This document shows positions 21,870 through 31,472 of a stretch of DNA of 64,000 nucleotides, in pieces. The notes beneath the pieces are model-generated. The model ran no database searches, was not told where the DNA came from, and was given only the letters and a program-made list of their open reading frames with translations. The stretch is from Linanthus parryae (taxonomy: Eukaryota > Streptophyta > Magnoliopsida > Ericales > Polemoniaceae): contig JALGPY010000010.1 of assembly GCA_023055425.1 (NCBI GenBank), forward strand, positions 18,573,363 to 18,637,362. The letters are read 5' to 3'. Made by a program: the position numbers and the translations under genes. Numbering within the stretch: position 1 is the first letter of the stretch; every line of letters begins with the position of its first letter.

Positions 21870-23078
21870 TTAGAGTGGAGGTGGAGCCTGTTGTTGTGGA
21901 ACCTGTCTCTGAGCTTGGTAAGGAACATTTGGCCTATGACCTGGCGCATATAATCCACTATTCGGATTGGCATAGCTGAAGTTGGGGTGATTGCGATTGT
22001 TGGGATGATAGGTGTTTGGCCATTGCTGCTGTCTTTGTTGACCCATGTAATTCACGTCTTCAATGCCATCCCCATATCCCTGATTTGCATCTGCTACCAT
22101 CTCTCCCACTGACTTCACCTGTGCCGATGGATCCAAATTACTGAAAGCCGAAGTCATCACTGCCATCTGATGTTCAAATTTATGTTCCACCATAGACTCT
22201 ATCTTACTAACCAATGCCCCATCTAACTTCGTGTTTCTACGAGTCTCAGACCTCGTGGATTCACGTTTTGCTACATTATCTAGCAGATCACGACATCTCT
22301 GTAGTCCCATTCCCATAAAATTTCCTTGAGCCATCATGTCCAGCTCACTAGCAGTCTCTCTGTCCAAAGCATTATAAAAGTAATGGAGAAGTTTATACCA
22401 TGGCTCTCCGTGTGTAGGGCATCTGCGAAGGAGCTGGTTGAACTTTCTCCACGTGTCACCCAGAGAATCATCTTCCTGCTGTGTAAATTTGGTTATATCA
22501 GCCATCCGTTGAGCAACCTCAGACGGTGGAAGATACTTCCTGAGAAACTCTCTGCTACAATCTGCCCATGTAACTATGCTGCCTGCTGGAAGTTCCATAA
22601 GCCATGTCTTTGCCTTTCCCGATAAAGAGAAGGGGAAAAGCATGAGCTTTATCGTCTCGATTGGAACTCTCTGGTCATACATGGTAGAAGTAATCTGCTC
22701 GAAATTGAGCAAGTGTTGATGTGGATCATCACTCGGGGCTCCAGTGAATAGGCATTCATCCCTAACCATATTGATCAACGGTTGGCGAATCTCGAAATGT
22801 GCGGCATTAATCTGCGGCCTGACAATTGTAGGCTGATATCCCTCCGGTGTAGTCCTGAAGAAGTCCACCAAAGGAAGCTCATCCTCCTCTGCATTGTTGA
22901 CTTGCTCTACCGCATTCCGGCCGTTATTGTTCCGATTATTGCCCCCATTATTACCATTGCCCCCGTTATTTCTGCCAACTACCTCCGCACGAGGAAGTTG
23001 TTGTGGATTTGGAGGGTTCATGCGATCAATCATCGCCTGCATCTCAGCCATTTGAGCCCTAATTTGCTCAGTTTCCGC
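21870..23078 (-). pseudogene. Athila-2 Gag, N-terminus deleted
   Basis: Retrotransposon Gag with INAAHFEIRQPLINMV, a KLMLFPFSLSGKAKTWLMEL capsid block and a DSLGDTWRKFNQLLRRCPTH block, then a Q/P-rich tail. An Asn-rich run (NNGGNGNNGGNN) is near the front. The first Met is at 23051 but the frame is open upstream to the junction at 23079, where it fuses directly to mid-LTR sequence. Leader and Gag start are lost. Stop TAA at 21870. Confidence 0.85.
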
Positions 23079-24139
23079 AGCTCTGTCCTAACAATACGTC
23101 TATTGATAGAAAAGATGAATTAAACACATAAAATACACATAGCTAGATAAAAAGTTCATCAATTAAGCCAAAAGCATGAAATCAAATCCATAAATCACAA
23201 ATATCGTGATCAAACCCTAGCTCCCTACGAGATACCCTGAGAAAAGTGTTTAGCTACTCCAAAACATGATTCACGTACAAAGTTTCGTGATCAAATAACA
23301 AGAATAGAGAAGAAACGGAGTTTTTAGAAGTCAAACGAATGATTCCAAGCCTCCTTGATCGTCTCCTAAGCTCCAAGCTCTCTTCAATGTGATAGAGTAC
23401 GTGATAATCCCCAAAAACATGCCCTAACCAAGTCTAATACGTTCTCCCAATGTTTAAAACAAGTTAGGAGTAATTACAAAGCAACCCCAAAAAGTTATAA
23501 ACAAAATTCTGCCCGAACTAGGTCGTGTGACCTAGTTAAGTAGGTCGTGCGACCTACTGTGCTGCCCAAAACAGGTCGTGTGACCTGTATAGTAGGTCGT
23601 ATGACCTACTGAAACAAGCTGAAATCTCTAACTAGGTCATGTGACCTAGTAACTAGGTCATGCGACCTAGTTGCTTCATCAAATTTTTCCATCTTCTTCC
23701 CACTTGTTCCTCTTACTTCCGAATCACTTCCCGGGCATCGTTTCTTCATTCAATCCTCCATTTTGAGCTCTCCTCATGCGTCAACACTCGTATCATCTTC
23801 TCTTGAGCCTCTCTAGCACTTGATCCATCAACTCTCGCTTTCCTTCCCAAATCTCGAGCTCGCATCACTTCCGAAGTTCGTTTCCTCTATCCACTTGCTC
23901 CTCGCGTGCTCCGGCCCTGAAAATCGCAACACGAACACCCCGCGAAAGTCAAATGTGACAAAATAAGATAAATAGCACGTAAAACAATGCAAGAAATGCC
24001 CGGACTTCACATTTTAGCATACGAACTCATTTTCTTAAATAAACACATGATCTACTCGAAAAGACGCAACATTCTCCAATATAAGCGCGCAAAATGTAGC
24101 AAAATAAGCAATAATATAACTCCGAAAACGGAGTTATCA
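23079..24139 (-). repeat. Truncated 5' LTR of Athila-2
   Basis: Repeats 10809-11869. Lacks the first 544 bp of the LTR on the side facing gag (R/U5 in element direction). The junction carries the word AGCTCTGTCCTA, matching AGCTCTATCCTA in the intact LTR, which suggests deletion by short homology. Includes the six-palindrome array (23517-23672). Confidence 0.9.
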
Positions 24140-24144
24140 TATGT
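24140..24144. repeat. Right target-site duplication of Athila-2 (TATGT)
   Basis: Identical to 10260-10264. The following 24145-24220 is the rest of the interrupted PMD intron, ending in the acceptor TTGCTTTAG. Confidence 0.9.
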
Positions 24145-24220
24145 CGTGGTTTGCTGTTCGCATCTTGCATTCTTTACTTGCGAATTTGACAGTCTAATCT
24201 TGACTTTAACATTGCTTTAG

Positions 24221-24531
24221 GGTTGAATCAAGCTGACGTGAACTGGCTAGTTCGCATGCGCCTCTCCTACCCCCAATCTTTTGCGAGGTCTCTAGAGATA
24301 TGCCCCTTCGATAGAAGGCTGTTTCTGACTGAGGCCATCTGGATTTTAGAACAGCTGTCCGCGGCCACACCTGCGACCATTTCTCCTCAGAGCGCGGAAT
24401 TGTTTTTTGGCATGTGCCAGAACCTTCTCACCAGAGTTCAAGGCCAGCTGGGCTTTGGGTTTCTTGTCAAAAGAGTCACCCTGATAACAATCAATTATCC
24501 CAAAGACTCCTTGATCAAGGGCTTGTTTTGA
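24221..24531 (+). pseudogene. PMD gene, last exon
   Basis: Continues the reading frame of exon 4 in phase across the intron 10259-10264 + 24145-24220. Encodes about 103 residues starting LNQADVNWLVRMRLSYPQSF and ending DSLIKGLF before a stop at 24529. This C-terminal part has no named domain known to me. No stop or shift in this exon. Separated from exon 4 by the 13.9 kb Athila-2 insertion. Confidence 0.75.
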
Positions 24532-25869
24532 AAGAGTAGCAAATAAGTAGCTGAAACATTACTGTAATGTTGCTAGGGTCTCTCCCCCCCCCTTTTTTTT
24601 CAAAAAGAATTGAATTGCCCGTTTCGCATTTTTCGGGATTTGCTCGAATATCTCTGTGCATATCAATTTATGACGTCAGCAATTGATATTCTGCCTTGAT
24701 TTTCGCGCTAATTTCTCATTAGATAAGCACGCCTTCCTTGGGAAGTCCATCCGTATCATGACTATCCGTCATTAATTAGGATACGCAACCGAATCGTCGT
24801 AGCCTTTAGTAGGATAATTGATTGTTACTGCTTTTCAAGGCGTAAGTGATTGATCCTTACCCTCTTTTCAAATTCTGCTGACTCATCTTAGTAACTGAAG
24901 AGTCCCCACAAGGTCTATATAAACCCTGCCTTTTGCTATTTGGGTTCTTTATCCCACAATGTGGTTTGCCGTGAGTCCTCACGACTGCTAGCTTCAACGC
25001 TTGTTTTTTGTTGATTCATGGCAGCTTCAAGTTGTGAAACCTGAGTTTGTGATTTGTGCTATAGAAATAGTTTCCAAGATCTGCTTTGTAAGTCTTATTG
25101 ATCTTTATAAAAATCATAAAGAAGATGCAGATAATACCTCATGTTTGTTCGAAGAATTTTCTTCGTCTATTATGCTTGCAGGTCATGTTTCCAGCCGCCT
25201 CCCGACGAGGTGCAATGCCGTACTGACCTTGCTACCGACTCGTAATGAACGGCGGGATTCTCCTCCAGCATGCCCGGAGGTTGATCATTCGCCACCACGT
25301 TCGTGAGCTCAGGGTGGCGAGCCATAGTGCTCGTCTTCGTGGACAAGGAGCCCATTGCCAGAGGAATGACTGCCCCCTGTCTTGCACAGCCGCATACGCC
25401 GGAACAGGTGGTTCCTCAGGTACGTCTCTTAGGTGTAAGACCAAAGAATGGCCTTGCCAGATCCAGGGATCTCAAACATAGCGTCGCATAGGTCTTGTAG
25501 GCAGAGCGGGCTGCGGGCTGTTCTTCTCGCAGGAACACCCTACTTGCTACAGATCTTTGGTCGCAGATCTTTGTATCGCATAGCTTCTGCTAGGACCGTT
25601 AGGTCAATCCTTTTCAAGTTAGGATTCCCCCGATGTGTAACTTATGTTTGTAAGTTACCATTTAGATGCATTATAAGCCATGTTGGCTGCGTAACTAGCT
25701 TGAGTTGAGCTTTCTCGCTTGTAAGCTGTTATCTAGACAGATAAATTGTAAGTCATTTTGACTCATAATGATAAATCGCTTTGTATGATTTGCTGTCTTG
25801 TTACAAAAAACTACGATTTCGCATGCGTATTGACAATTCTCGCCTTTTGTAGTGTTGTATTCACACTTT
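24532..25869. other. Noncoding region of Tat between PMD gene and repeats
   Basis: No supported gene. Contains a C8T8-like tract at 24585-24600, a TATA-box candidate at 24915 with a G/C-balanced downstream stretch, and several acceptor-like TTGCAG words (e.g. 25177-25182). A 101-codon plus frame at 25001-25306 and its shadows match nothing I recognise. Confidence 0.5.
24915..24924 (+). promoter_or_regulatory. TATA-box candidate directed at the tandem repeats
   Basis: CTATATAAAC, a near-consensus plant TATA box on the plus strand, ~950 bp upstream of the 54 bp repeat array and opposite to the element's own transcription. No ORF of note follows, so any transcript would be noncoding. Confidence 0.35.
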
Positions 25870-26669
25870 GCATTGTTGCTATGATTGGCTATCTGTCAAA
25901 TAGATTCGCATATATGTTTTTAGATCGTTCGAGATCGATTTACGCAGCTTTGCTACCTTGGCGGATAGGCTTGTGATTTGCTTTAGATTCAAGTGCAGGT
26001 GCTATCTCATCAGATAGATTTTTATAGATCACTTAAGATCATTTTGCATAATGTTGCTATCATGGCAGATAGACTTAAGAATCCTTAGAAGATCGCATTT
26101 GTATAGTGCTGCTATCGTTACAGATAGGCTTTGAAAGATCATCTGAGATCATATTTGCATAGGCTGCTATCGTAGCAGATAGGCTTAAAAGATCACTTCA
26201 GATCGTATTCGCATGGGCTGCTAACGTAGCAGATACGCTTAAAAGATCACTTAAGATCGTATTCGCATGGGCTGCTATCGTGGTAGATAGCAGCTTAAAA
26301 GATCAGTTAAGATCGTATTCGCATGGGATCGTGGCAGATAGGCTTAAAAGATCACTTAAGATCGTATTCGCATGGACTGCTATCGTGGCAGATAGGCTTA
26401 AAAGATCAGTTAAGATCGTATTCGCATGGGCTGCTATCGTGGCAGATAGGCTTAAAAGATCAGTTAAGATCGTATTCGCATGGGCTGCTATCGTGGCAGA
26501 TAGGCTTAAAAGATCACTTAAGATCGTATTCGCATGGGCTGCTATCGTGGCAGATAGGCTTAAAATATCAGTTAAGATCGTATTCGCATGGGCTGCTATC
26601 GTGGGAGATAGGCTTAAAATATCAGTTAAGATCGTATTCGCATGGGCTGCTATCACGGCGGATAGGCTT
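25870..26669. repeat. 54-bp tandem repeat array in the Tat 3' region
   Basis: About ten regular units from ~26161 to 26669, each with CTGCTATCGTGGCAGATAGG, then TTAAAAGATCACTTAAGATC, then GTATTCGCATGG. Upstream (25870-26160) the same words recur in a much decayed form (for example CTATCATGGCAGATAG at about 26060). Each unit holds the short inverted repeats CTATC/GATAG and GATC/GATC. One unit near 26326 lacks ~10 bp. Since 54 is divisible by 3, several frames stay open across the array on both strands. Confidence 0.92.
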
Positions 26670-26727
26670 TTGCTAACAGTAATAATGAACTAAATAGAGC
26701 AATAAAGACATCTAGAAGCATAAAGTT

Positions 26728-26808
26728 CTTCTCATTTGGGAGAAGTCTTTTATTATAAAACTCTTATATGGGAGAGATGAGATTACAATTCTCTCATATG
26801 GGAGAGAA
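26728..26808. repeat. Three successive short hairpins after Tat pol
   Basis: 26728-26745: CTTCTC, loop ATTTGG, GAGAAG. 26761-26776: a weaker copy CTCTTATATGGGAGAG. 26789-26808: TTCTCTC, loop ATATGG, GAGAGAA. All share a loop of the form AT-T/A-TGG. They lie 70-150 bases after the pol stop in the direction of element transcription. Confidence 0.75.
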
Positions 26809-26876
26809 GATGTGCGTATCATGGCAATACAGAGCATAAAGCAGACGTTGTAATATAACGCGTATAACAAGAGAAG

Positions 26877-28991
26877 TTAAGGGTAGTACTTCTTGATCCA
26901 GCACATGTTGACTGAGCTTGGGGTTGAGGTCGTTCCATGTAACCTCCGTATGCTACAGTAGCCACTGTCAAAGACTCCCGTGACTTCGAAGGGTCCTTCC
27001 CAATTGGCTGCGAATTTTGGGTGAGCGGCCTCTCGCATGCAATGGTCAGACGCGCGTAAGACCAAATCTCCAACTGCGAAATCCCGACGTTGGACTGTTT
27101 TGTTGTATGCGCGAGCGATCCTTTCTTGATAACATTTGTTGGTCCTTTTAGCTTGCTCCCGCTTTTCTTCTAGCAGGACTAAGTCATGATCGCGTTGGTT
27201 GTCATATAGCGCGTGAAAAGCCAATCTTGCGGAGTTAACCTTCACTTCCGCAGGTACCACAGCCTCAGCTCCATAGCACAAAAGGAACGGTGAGACCCCT
27301 GTGGGTGTCCTTGGAGAAGTCCGATAAGCCCACAGGGCTATGCTTAAAGAATCAGCCCACTTCATGTGGTCATCTGCAACCATCTTGCTCAAAATTCTCA
27401 ACAACGTTTTGTTGGTTGCTTCTGCTTGCCCATTCCCCTTCGGGTAGTATGGGGTGGAGCATATCTGCCTGATGTTGTATTCTGCTAGCTTTGCGGCCAC
27501 CTGGCGATTGACAAAAGGAGTGCCATTATCCGAAAGGATGGTGTTGGGAATTCCGAACCTGCATATGATACTTTCTTGGATGAAATGGACCACGGCTAAC
27601 GCATTTGCTGTCTTCAGTGGTATCGCTTCTACCCACTGGGTGAACAATTCAGTCGCGGTGAGAATGAAATGATTCCCGTGTGAGGTCGGTCGAATGGGAC
27701 CGATGAAATCCAGAGCCCATGTGTGAAACGGCCATGGTGTTCCCAATGCATGTAGATCTACGGCAGGGGCGTGCACTATATTACCCTTGAATTGACACTC
27801 CTGGCAGCGTCTTACTTTGGTGCGGCAATCAGCCTCCATAGTGGGCCAGAAATATCCAATTGAGAGGAGTTGTCTGCATAATTTTGCACCTCCCTGATGT
27901 TCCACCTGATGAGAAAGGTCCATCACTTCTTGTGCTTCTGTGCTGTCTAGGCATCGCAGCAAGTTGCCTTCATGGCCCCTTCGCCAAAGCAGATTTTCTT
28001 GCACCACATGTCGGGCTGCTTTCCTCTTTAGTTTCTCGGCTTCTTTTCTCGACTCGGGTACAATACCCTGGTTAAGAAAATCAAAGAGTGGTTTCCTCCA
28101 ATCCGCATCATCGTTGGTCAGAGCAACGAGTAAAGATTCCTTGATCAGTGTGCAACTCTCGCACTTTCCTTGAATCAATGCTACGGCCGTTAACATGTCC
28201 GGCCAATGAATGCCATACCTCTGGGCTTTCCGATAGATTGACAACTCACTTTCCCCGCAAGCATGTTGGTGAATCTTTTCTAACAGCAATTGTCCCTCTT
28301 GCTCGGAGACGCATCGCATAAGTATTCTGCCACGGCCCTTGTAATAAAGGGTGTTGTCATGTATGCAATAGCCCTTTGTGGATGCCCAGTTCTCGCTGCT
28401 CGTGCCTTCTGCGATGGCGCGTAAGATTGACATTCTCGAGTCCGCATCGTGCATGCATTCATCGTCGCACGCGTCTTCTGTCAACGCCGAGGATGTTCGC
28501 ACTTCAATGAAGATCTTTGCGGGACATTTGTCCGCACTGACCTTGGATCCCAAGGTAGCTAAAGCATCAGCATGCCTATTGTCAGCTCGAGGTTTGTGCT
28601 CGTATCTAACGTCGCAGAATTGTTGCACCAATCTCTGCACTAGGGTCCTGTAGGGCAATAAGTTTATTTCCTTCAAACCATACTCGCCCGAGGCTTGTTT
28701 GACGATTAGCTTGAGTCCCCCATAACTGTCAAGTTGCTTACTTCCAAGGCCTTTGCGCGCGGAGACCTGCGCGCGGAGTCCTGGTTTGGTCAAGACTATC
28801 CCGATACCTCCACCTTTCCTTGTGGACGAGCCGTCAAAATGAAGCGTCCAGTAAGGCAACTCAACCGCGTAGATTTCAGGTCCCTCCAATTCTTCTTCAA
28901 TCACGGGCTCATGGCTGTTATCGGGGAACTGCGCCAGCAAATCCGCTACCGCCTGCGATTTGATCGCCCGCGGTCGAACGCATGTGATGTC
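26877..28991 (-). pseudogene. Tat second RNase H (aRNH) and integrase
   Basis: 687 codons. The start (YWTLHFDGSSTRKGGGIGIVL) is the archaeal-type RNase H of Tat elements, but its middle is missing: no EAEYEAL-like block, and the usual GDS is SYG, so the catalytic Glu and second Asp are absent. Next is a degenerate zinc-finger-like module (IHQHACGE ... CESC), then a complete HHCC (SHQVEHQGG ... CQECQ). Integrase core has D in WALDFIGPI, D in ILSDNGTPF and E in NGQAEATNKT, and a C-terminal NWEGPFEV block. Frame continuous with RT apart from TAG at 28992. Confidence 0.85.
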
Positions 28992-30293
28992 CTATTGGGA
29001 AATGGTCATATACCACTTTGCTAATCTTCCCCCAGGGGTAGTGTGAGTCAGAAGATACCGTATGGGATCGCTCTTTGTGACCACCACTACTTTGTGCGAA
29101 GCAAAATAGTGTCTCAACTTCTCTATTACGAAGTATAAAGCAAGGCAATGACGTTCGATGTCCGTGTACCTTGATTCTGCTGGTTGCACGATGCGGGAGA
29201 TGTTGTAGATGGGCCTTTCTTGACCCTCATACTCCTGAGCGAGGAGAGCTCCTATAGACCTCCTTGTTGATGTCAGATACAACAAGAGTGGTGATCCGAG
29301 CTGAGGTGCGATCATTACTTTTGAAGATGTCAGCAGCTCCTTTAATTTCCCGAACGCAGCTTCGTGTTCCGCAGTCCAGTTGTATATAGCATCTTTCTTG
29401 AGAAGATCACTGAAACAGAAGGTGATTTCGGTGATCGCTGGGATGAATCTTCGCAGATAGGATAGCTTTCCCAAGAAGGTTTTCAAGGCACTCTGGTTGT
29501 GCGGCTGAGTCATGCCAGTGATGGCTGATACTTTCGCAGGGTCGGGCTAGATTCCTTGGCGATGTACCACGCATCCCAAGAACTTCCCTGATGTTACTCC
29601 AAATGCGCACTTCATGGGATTCATCTTTAATTGAAAGCGTCTGCATCTGTTGAACACTTTTCGCAAATCCGCCAGATGGTCTGCCTCTTGCTTGGATTTG
29701 ACAACTAGGTCATCCACATAGAATTCCACTTCTTTGTGCATCATGTCGTGGAACAGGGCCATCATGGCCCGCTCATAGGCCGCACCTGCATTTTTGAGGC
29801 CAAAAGGCATCACCGTATAGTTGAATACTCCCACCGGGGTGATGAATGCGGTTTTCCGTGCATCTTCGGGCTCCATCTTGATCTAATTGTACCCACTAAA
29901 GTCGTCCATGAAGCTGAACATGCGATGACCCGCTGTCGAATCGATAAGTAAATCGATGTTGGGGAGCGGAAAATCGTCCTTAGGACAGAAACGATTGAGA
30001 TCCCGGAAGTCCACGCAAATACGGAGCTGCCCATTCTTCTTTACCACTGGCACAATGTTAGCCAGCCATGTGGGATGGTGATTTGGCTCTATGAATTTGG
30101 CATCCAGGAGTTTGACAATCTCCTGCTTAATCTTCACGTTGAGCTCCGGCCTGAAGCTTCTTGTGCTCTGCTTTACCGGCTTGGATCCTGGAATTACATC
30201 CAACCAATGCATGGTGATGCTCGTGTCTAGGCCAGGCATTTCATCGTACTCCCATGCGAATACATCCTTGTACTCTGTCAAGAGCTGTAGCAA
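28992..30293 (-). pseudogene. Tat reverse transcriptase and first RNase H
   Basis: One frame with internal stops TAG at 29883 and 29547 and TAG at 28992. RT blocks: FIEPNHHPTWLANIVPVVKK, LRICVDFRDLNRFCPKDDFP, a stop one codon after FMDDFSGYN, TVMPFGLKNAGAAYERAM, and catalytic FYVDDLVVKS. The gypsy RNase H follows (SPLLLYLTSTRRSIGALLAQ, ESRYTDIERHCLALYF); its first catalytic Asp is replaced in LYLTST. The stop after GYN is a CAG-type Gln position, consistent with a C-to-T change. Confidence 0.85.
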
Positions 30294-31446
30294 TCTTTCC
30301 TTCTCTTCGCTTGTGAGGTCCGCACTTAGAAAGACTGGCCTCTTCTATTCTTCGCTCGGGCTTAGGAATACCTCCTTTAGCTCCTGCTTTTGCGGTCTGA
30401 GTTTGTCTTCCATGCATTGGGTGCTTCTTTGAGTTTCTCTTCTAGAGTGCTCGGCTTTGGTTTTTCTGTCTCCGAAACCTGCTCAATTTGGTTTATTTGC
30501 TCAGGGATATCCCCATGCCCGCGTGGGACACCCCCGCGCACCTTCATATGCGATAGCATTTCTTCCCGTTGGCGTAGAAACTCTCTATCTCCTTGCCTTC
30601 AGGGTCATGCTTTGCTATTCTTTTCAGAGTGTACACACTCTTTCGCTGATAGGCAATTCGCGGCGCCTCTTCTTGCGTAGGCGGCTTTTCTTTAGCATCC
30701 TCTCTTGTCACCATCACTCCCGCTGACGACTGATCTTTGATATCCTCCCATCAGGGCAAAGGAGTGAAATTGAATGGTCCCGGTGTTTGCTCATCTGCCA
30801 TCTCGGTGAACCACACCGCCTCATTGAGATGTGCTTCATCCATGTTGAATGGATTCGTCGAAGCTGGTATTTCCACTATTCTGTCATTCCAAATGGCTTT
30901 CATTACTTGGTGAGCTGTTGAAGGGACAACATCGAAGCGATGAATCCAGGATCGACCTATGATCATGTGATACGTAGTGTTCGCATCTATGACATAGAAT
31001 TTTGCTGAGCACTTGATTTTGCCGATCTGGATACCCAGGCGGATCCATCCTATCGTCATTCTAGAGTCGCTTCCGAATCCCATCAGCGGGGATGGACGCT
31101 TGACAATCTTGTACTCTGGAATTCCTGCTAGCTTCAATGTTCGGAGCGAAACAACGTTAACTGCTGCTCCTCCGTCAACGAACGCTCTCTTAAACTCAAT
31201 GCCATTGATGATAGCCGTCACGTACAGAGGCCTCTGGTGGTTCGCATCTGTCTTCTTGTCACTTGCGGAAAAGGTTATGACCTTTTCTGTAGAGCGAGAC
31301 GCCCTGACGACTTTCCCGTTGGAGACTACGAGATCCTCCTCGTAGTCTTTTGCTATCCTTAAGATCTCCTTCGTCATTTCCATCCGGCACTTTTCTGAAA
31401 AATTCATCTCGTCGAAGAATCTGCTGAACCCGTGCGACCCCTTCAT
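30294..31446 (-). pseudogene. Tat protease and protease-RT linker
   Basis: 31446-30751 (231 codons) is the aspartic protease region. AFVDGGAAVNVVSLRTLKL is the active-site segment (D-G-G-A-A in place of D-T/S-G-A, as seen in Tat elements) and YHMIIGRSWIHRF is the C-terminal block. The following 30750-30294 is a Lys/Glu/Pro-rich linker (EKPKPSTLEEKLKEAP at about 30480) in a different frame, with stops. Frame changes on both sides separate it from gag and RT. Confidence 0.78.
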
Positions 31447-31472
31447 CCGGTCGGCACGTTCGTCCTCCGTGT

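Larger units (their letters stand above)
10265..24139 (-). mobile_element. Athila-2, Athila-type Ty3/gypsy element nested in the PMD gene
   Basis: 13,875 bp on the minus strand, flanked by a perfect 5 bp TSD (TATGT). LTRs run from TGACACG to GTTATCA as read on the plus strand. Order in its own direction: truncated 5' LTR (23079-24139), gag, protease, RT, RNase H, integrase (to 17808), a 2.2 kb spacer, a 509-codon plant-transposon-protein ORF, a 2.2 kb noncoding tail, polypurine tract, full 3' LTR (10265-11869). Gag to integrase is one frame with only three in-frame stops. Primer site, leader and Gag N-terminus are deleted, so it cannot prime its own reverse transcription. Confidence 0.92.

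Noticed and set aside
25001..25491. Coding exons after the TATA candidate at 24915
   Set aside because: Several overlapping short frames, no recognised protein and no consistent splice phase.
25870..26669. CRISPR-like repeat array
   Set aside because: Units are contiguous without unique spacers, and the setting is a plant retrotransposon.
26280..26693. 137-codon ORF of near-identical 18-residue repeats (and open frames on the other strand)
   Set aside because: A product of the 54 bp tandem repeat, whose length keeps several frames open on both strands. No start context, no codon bias, and upstream units decay freely.
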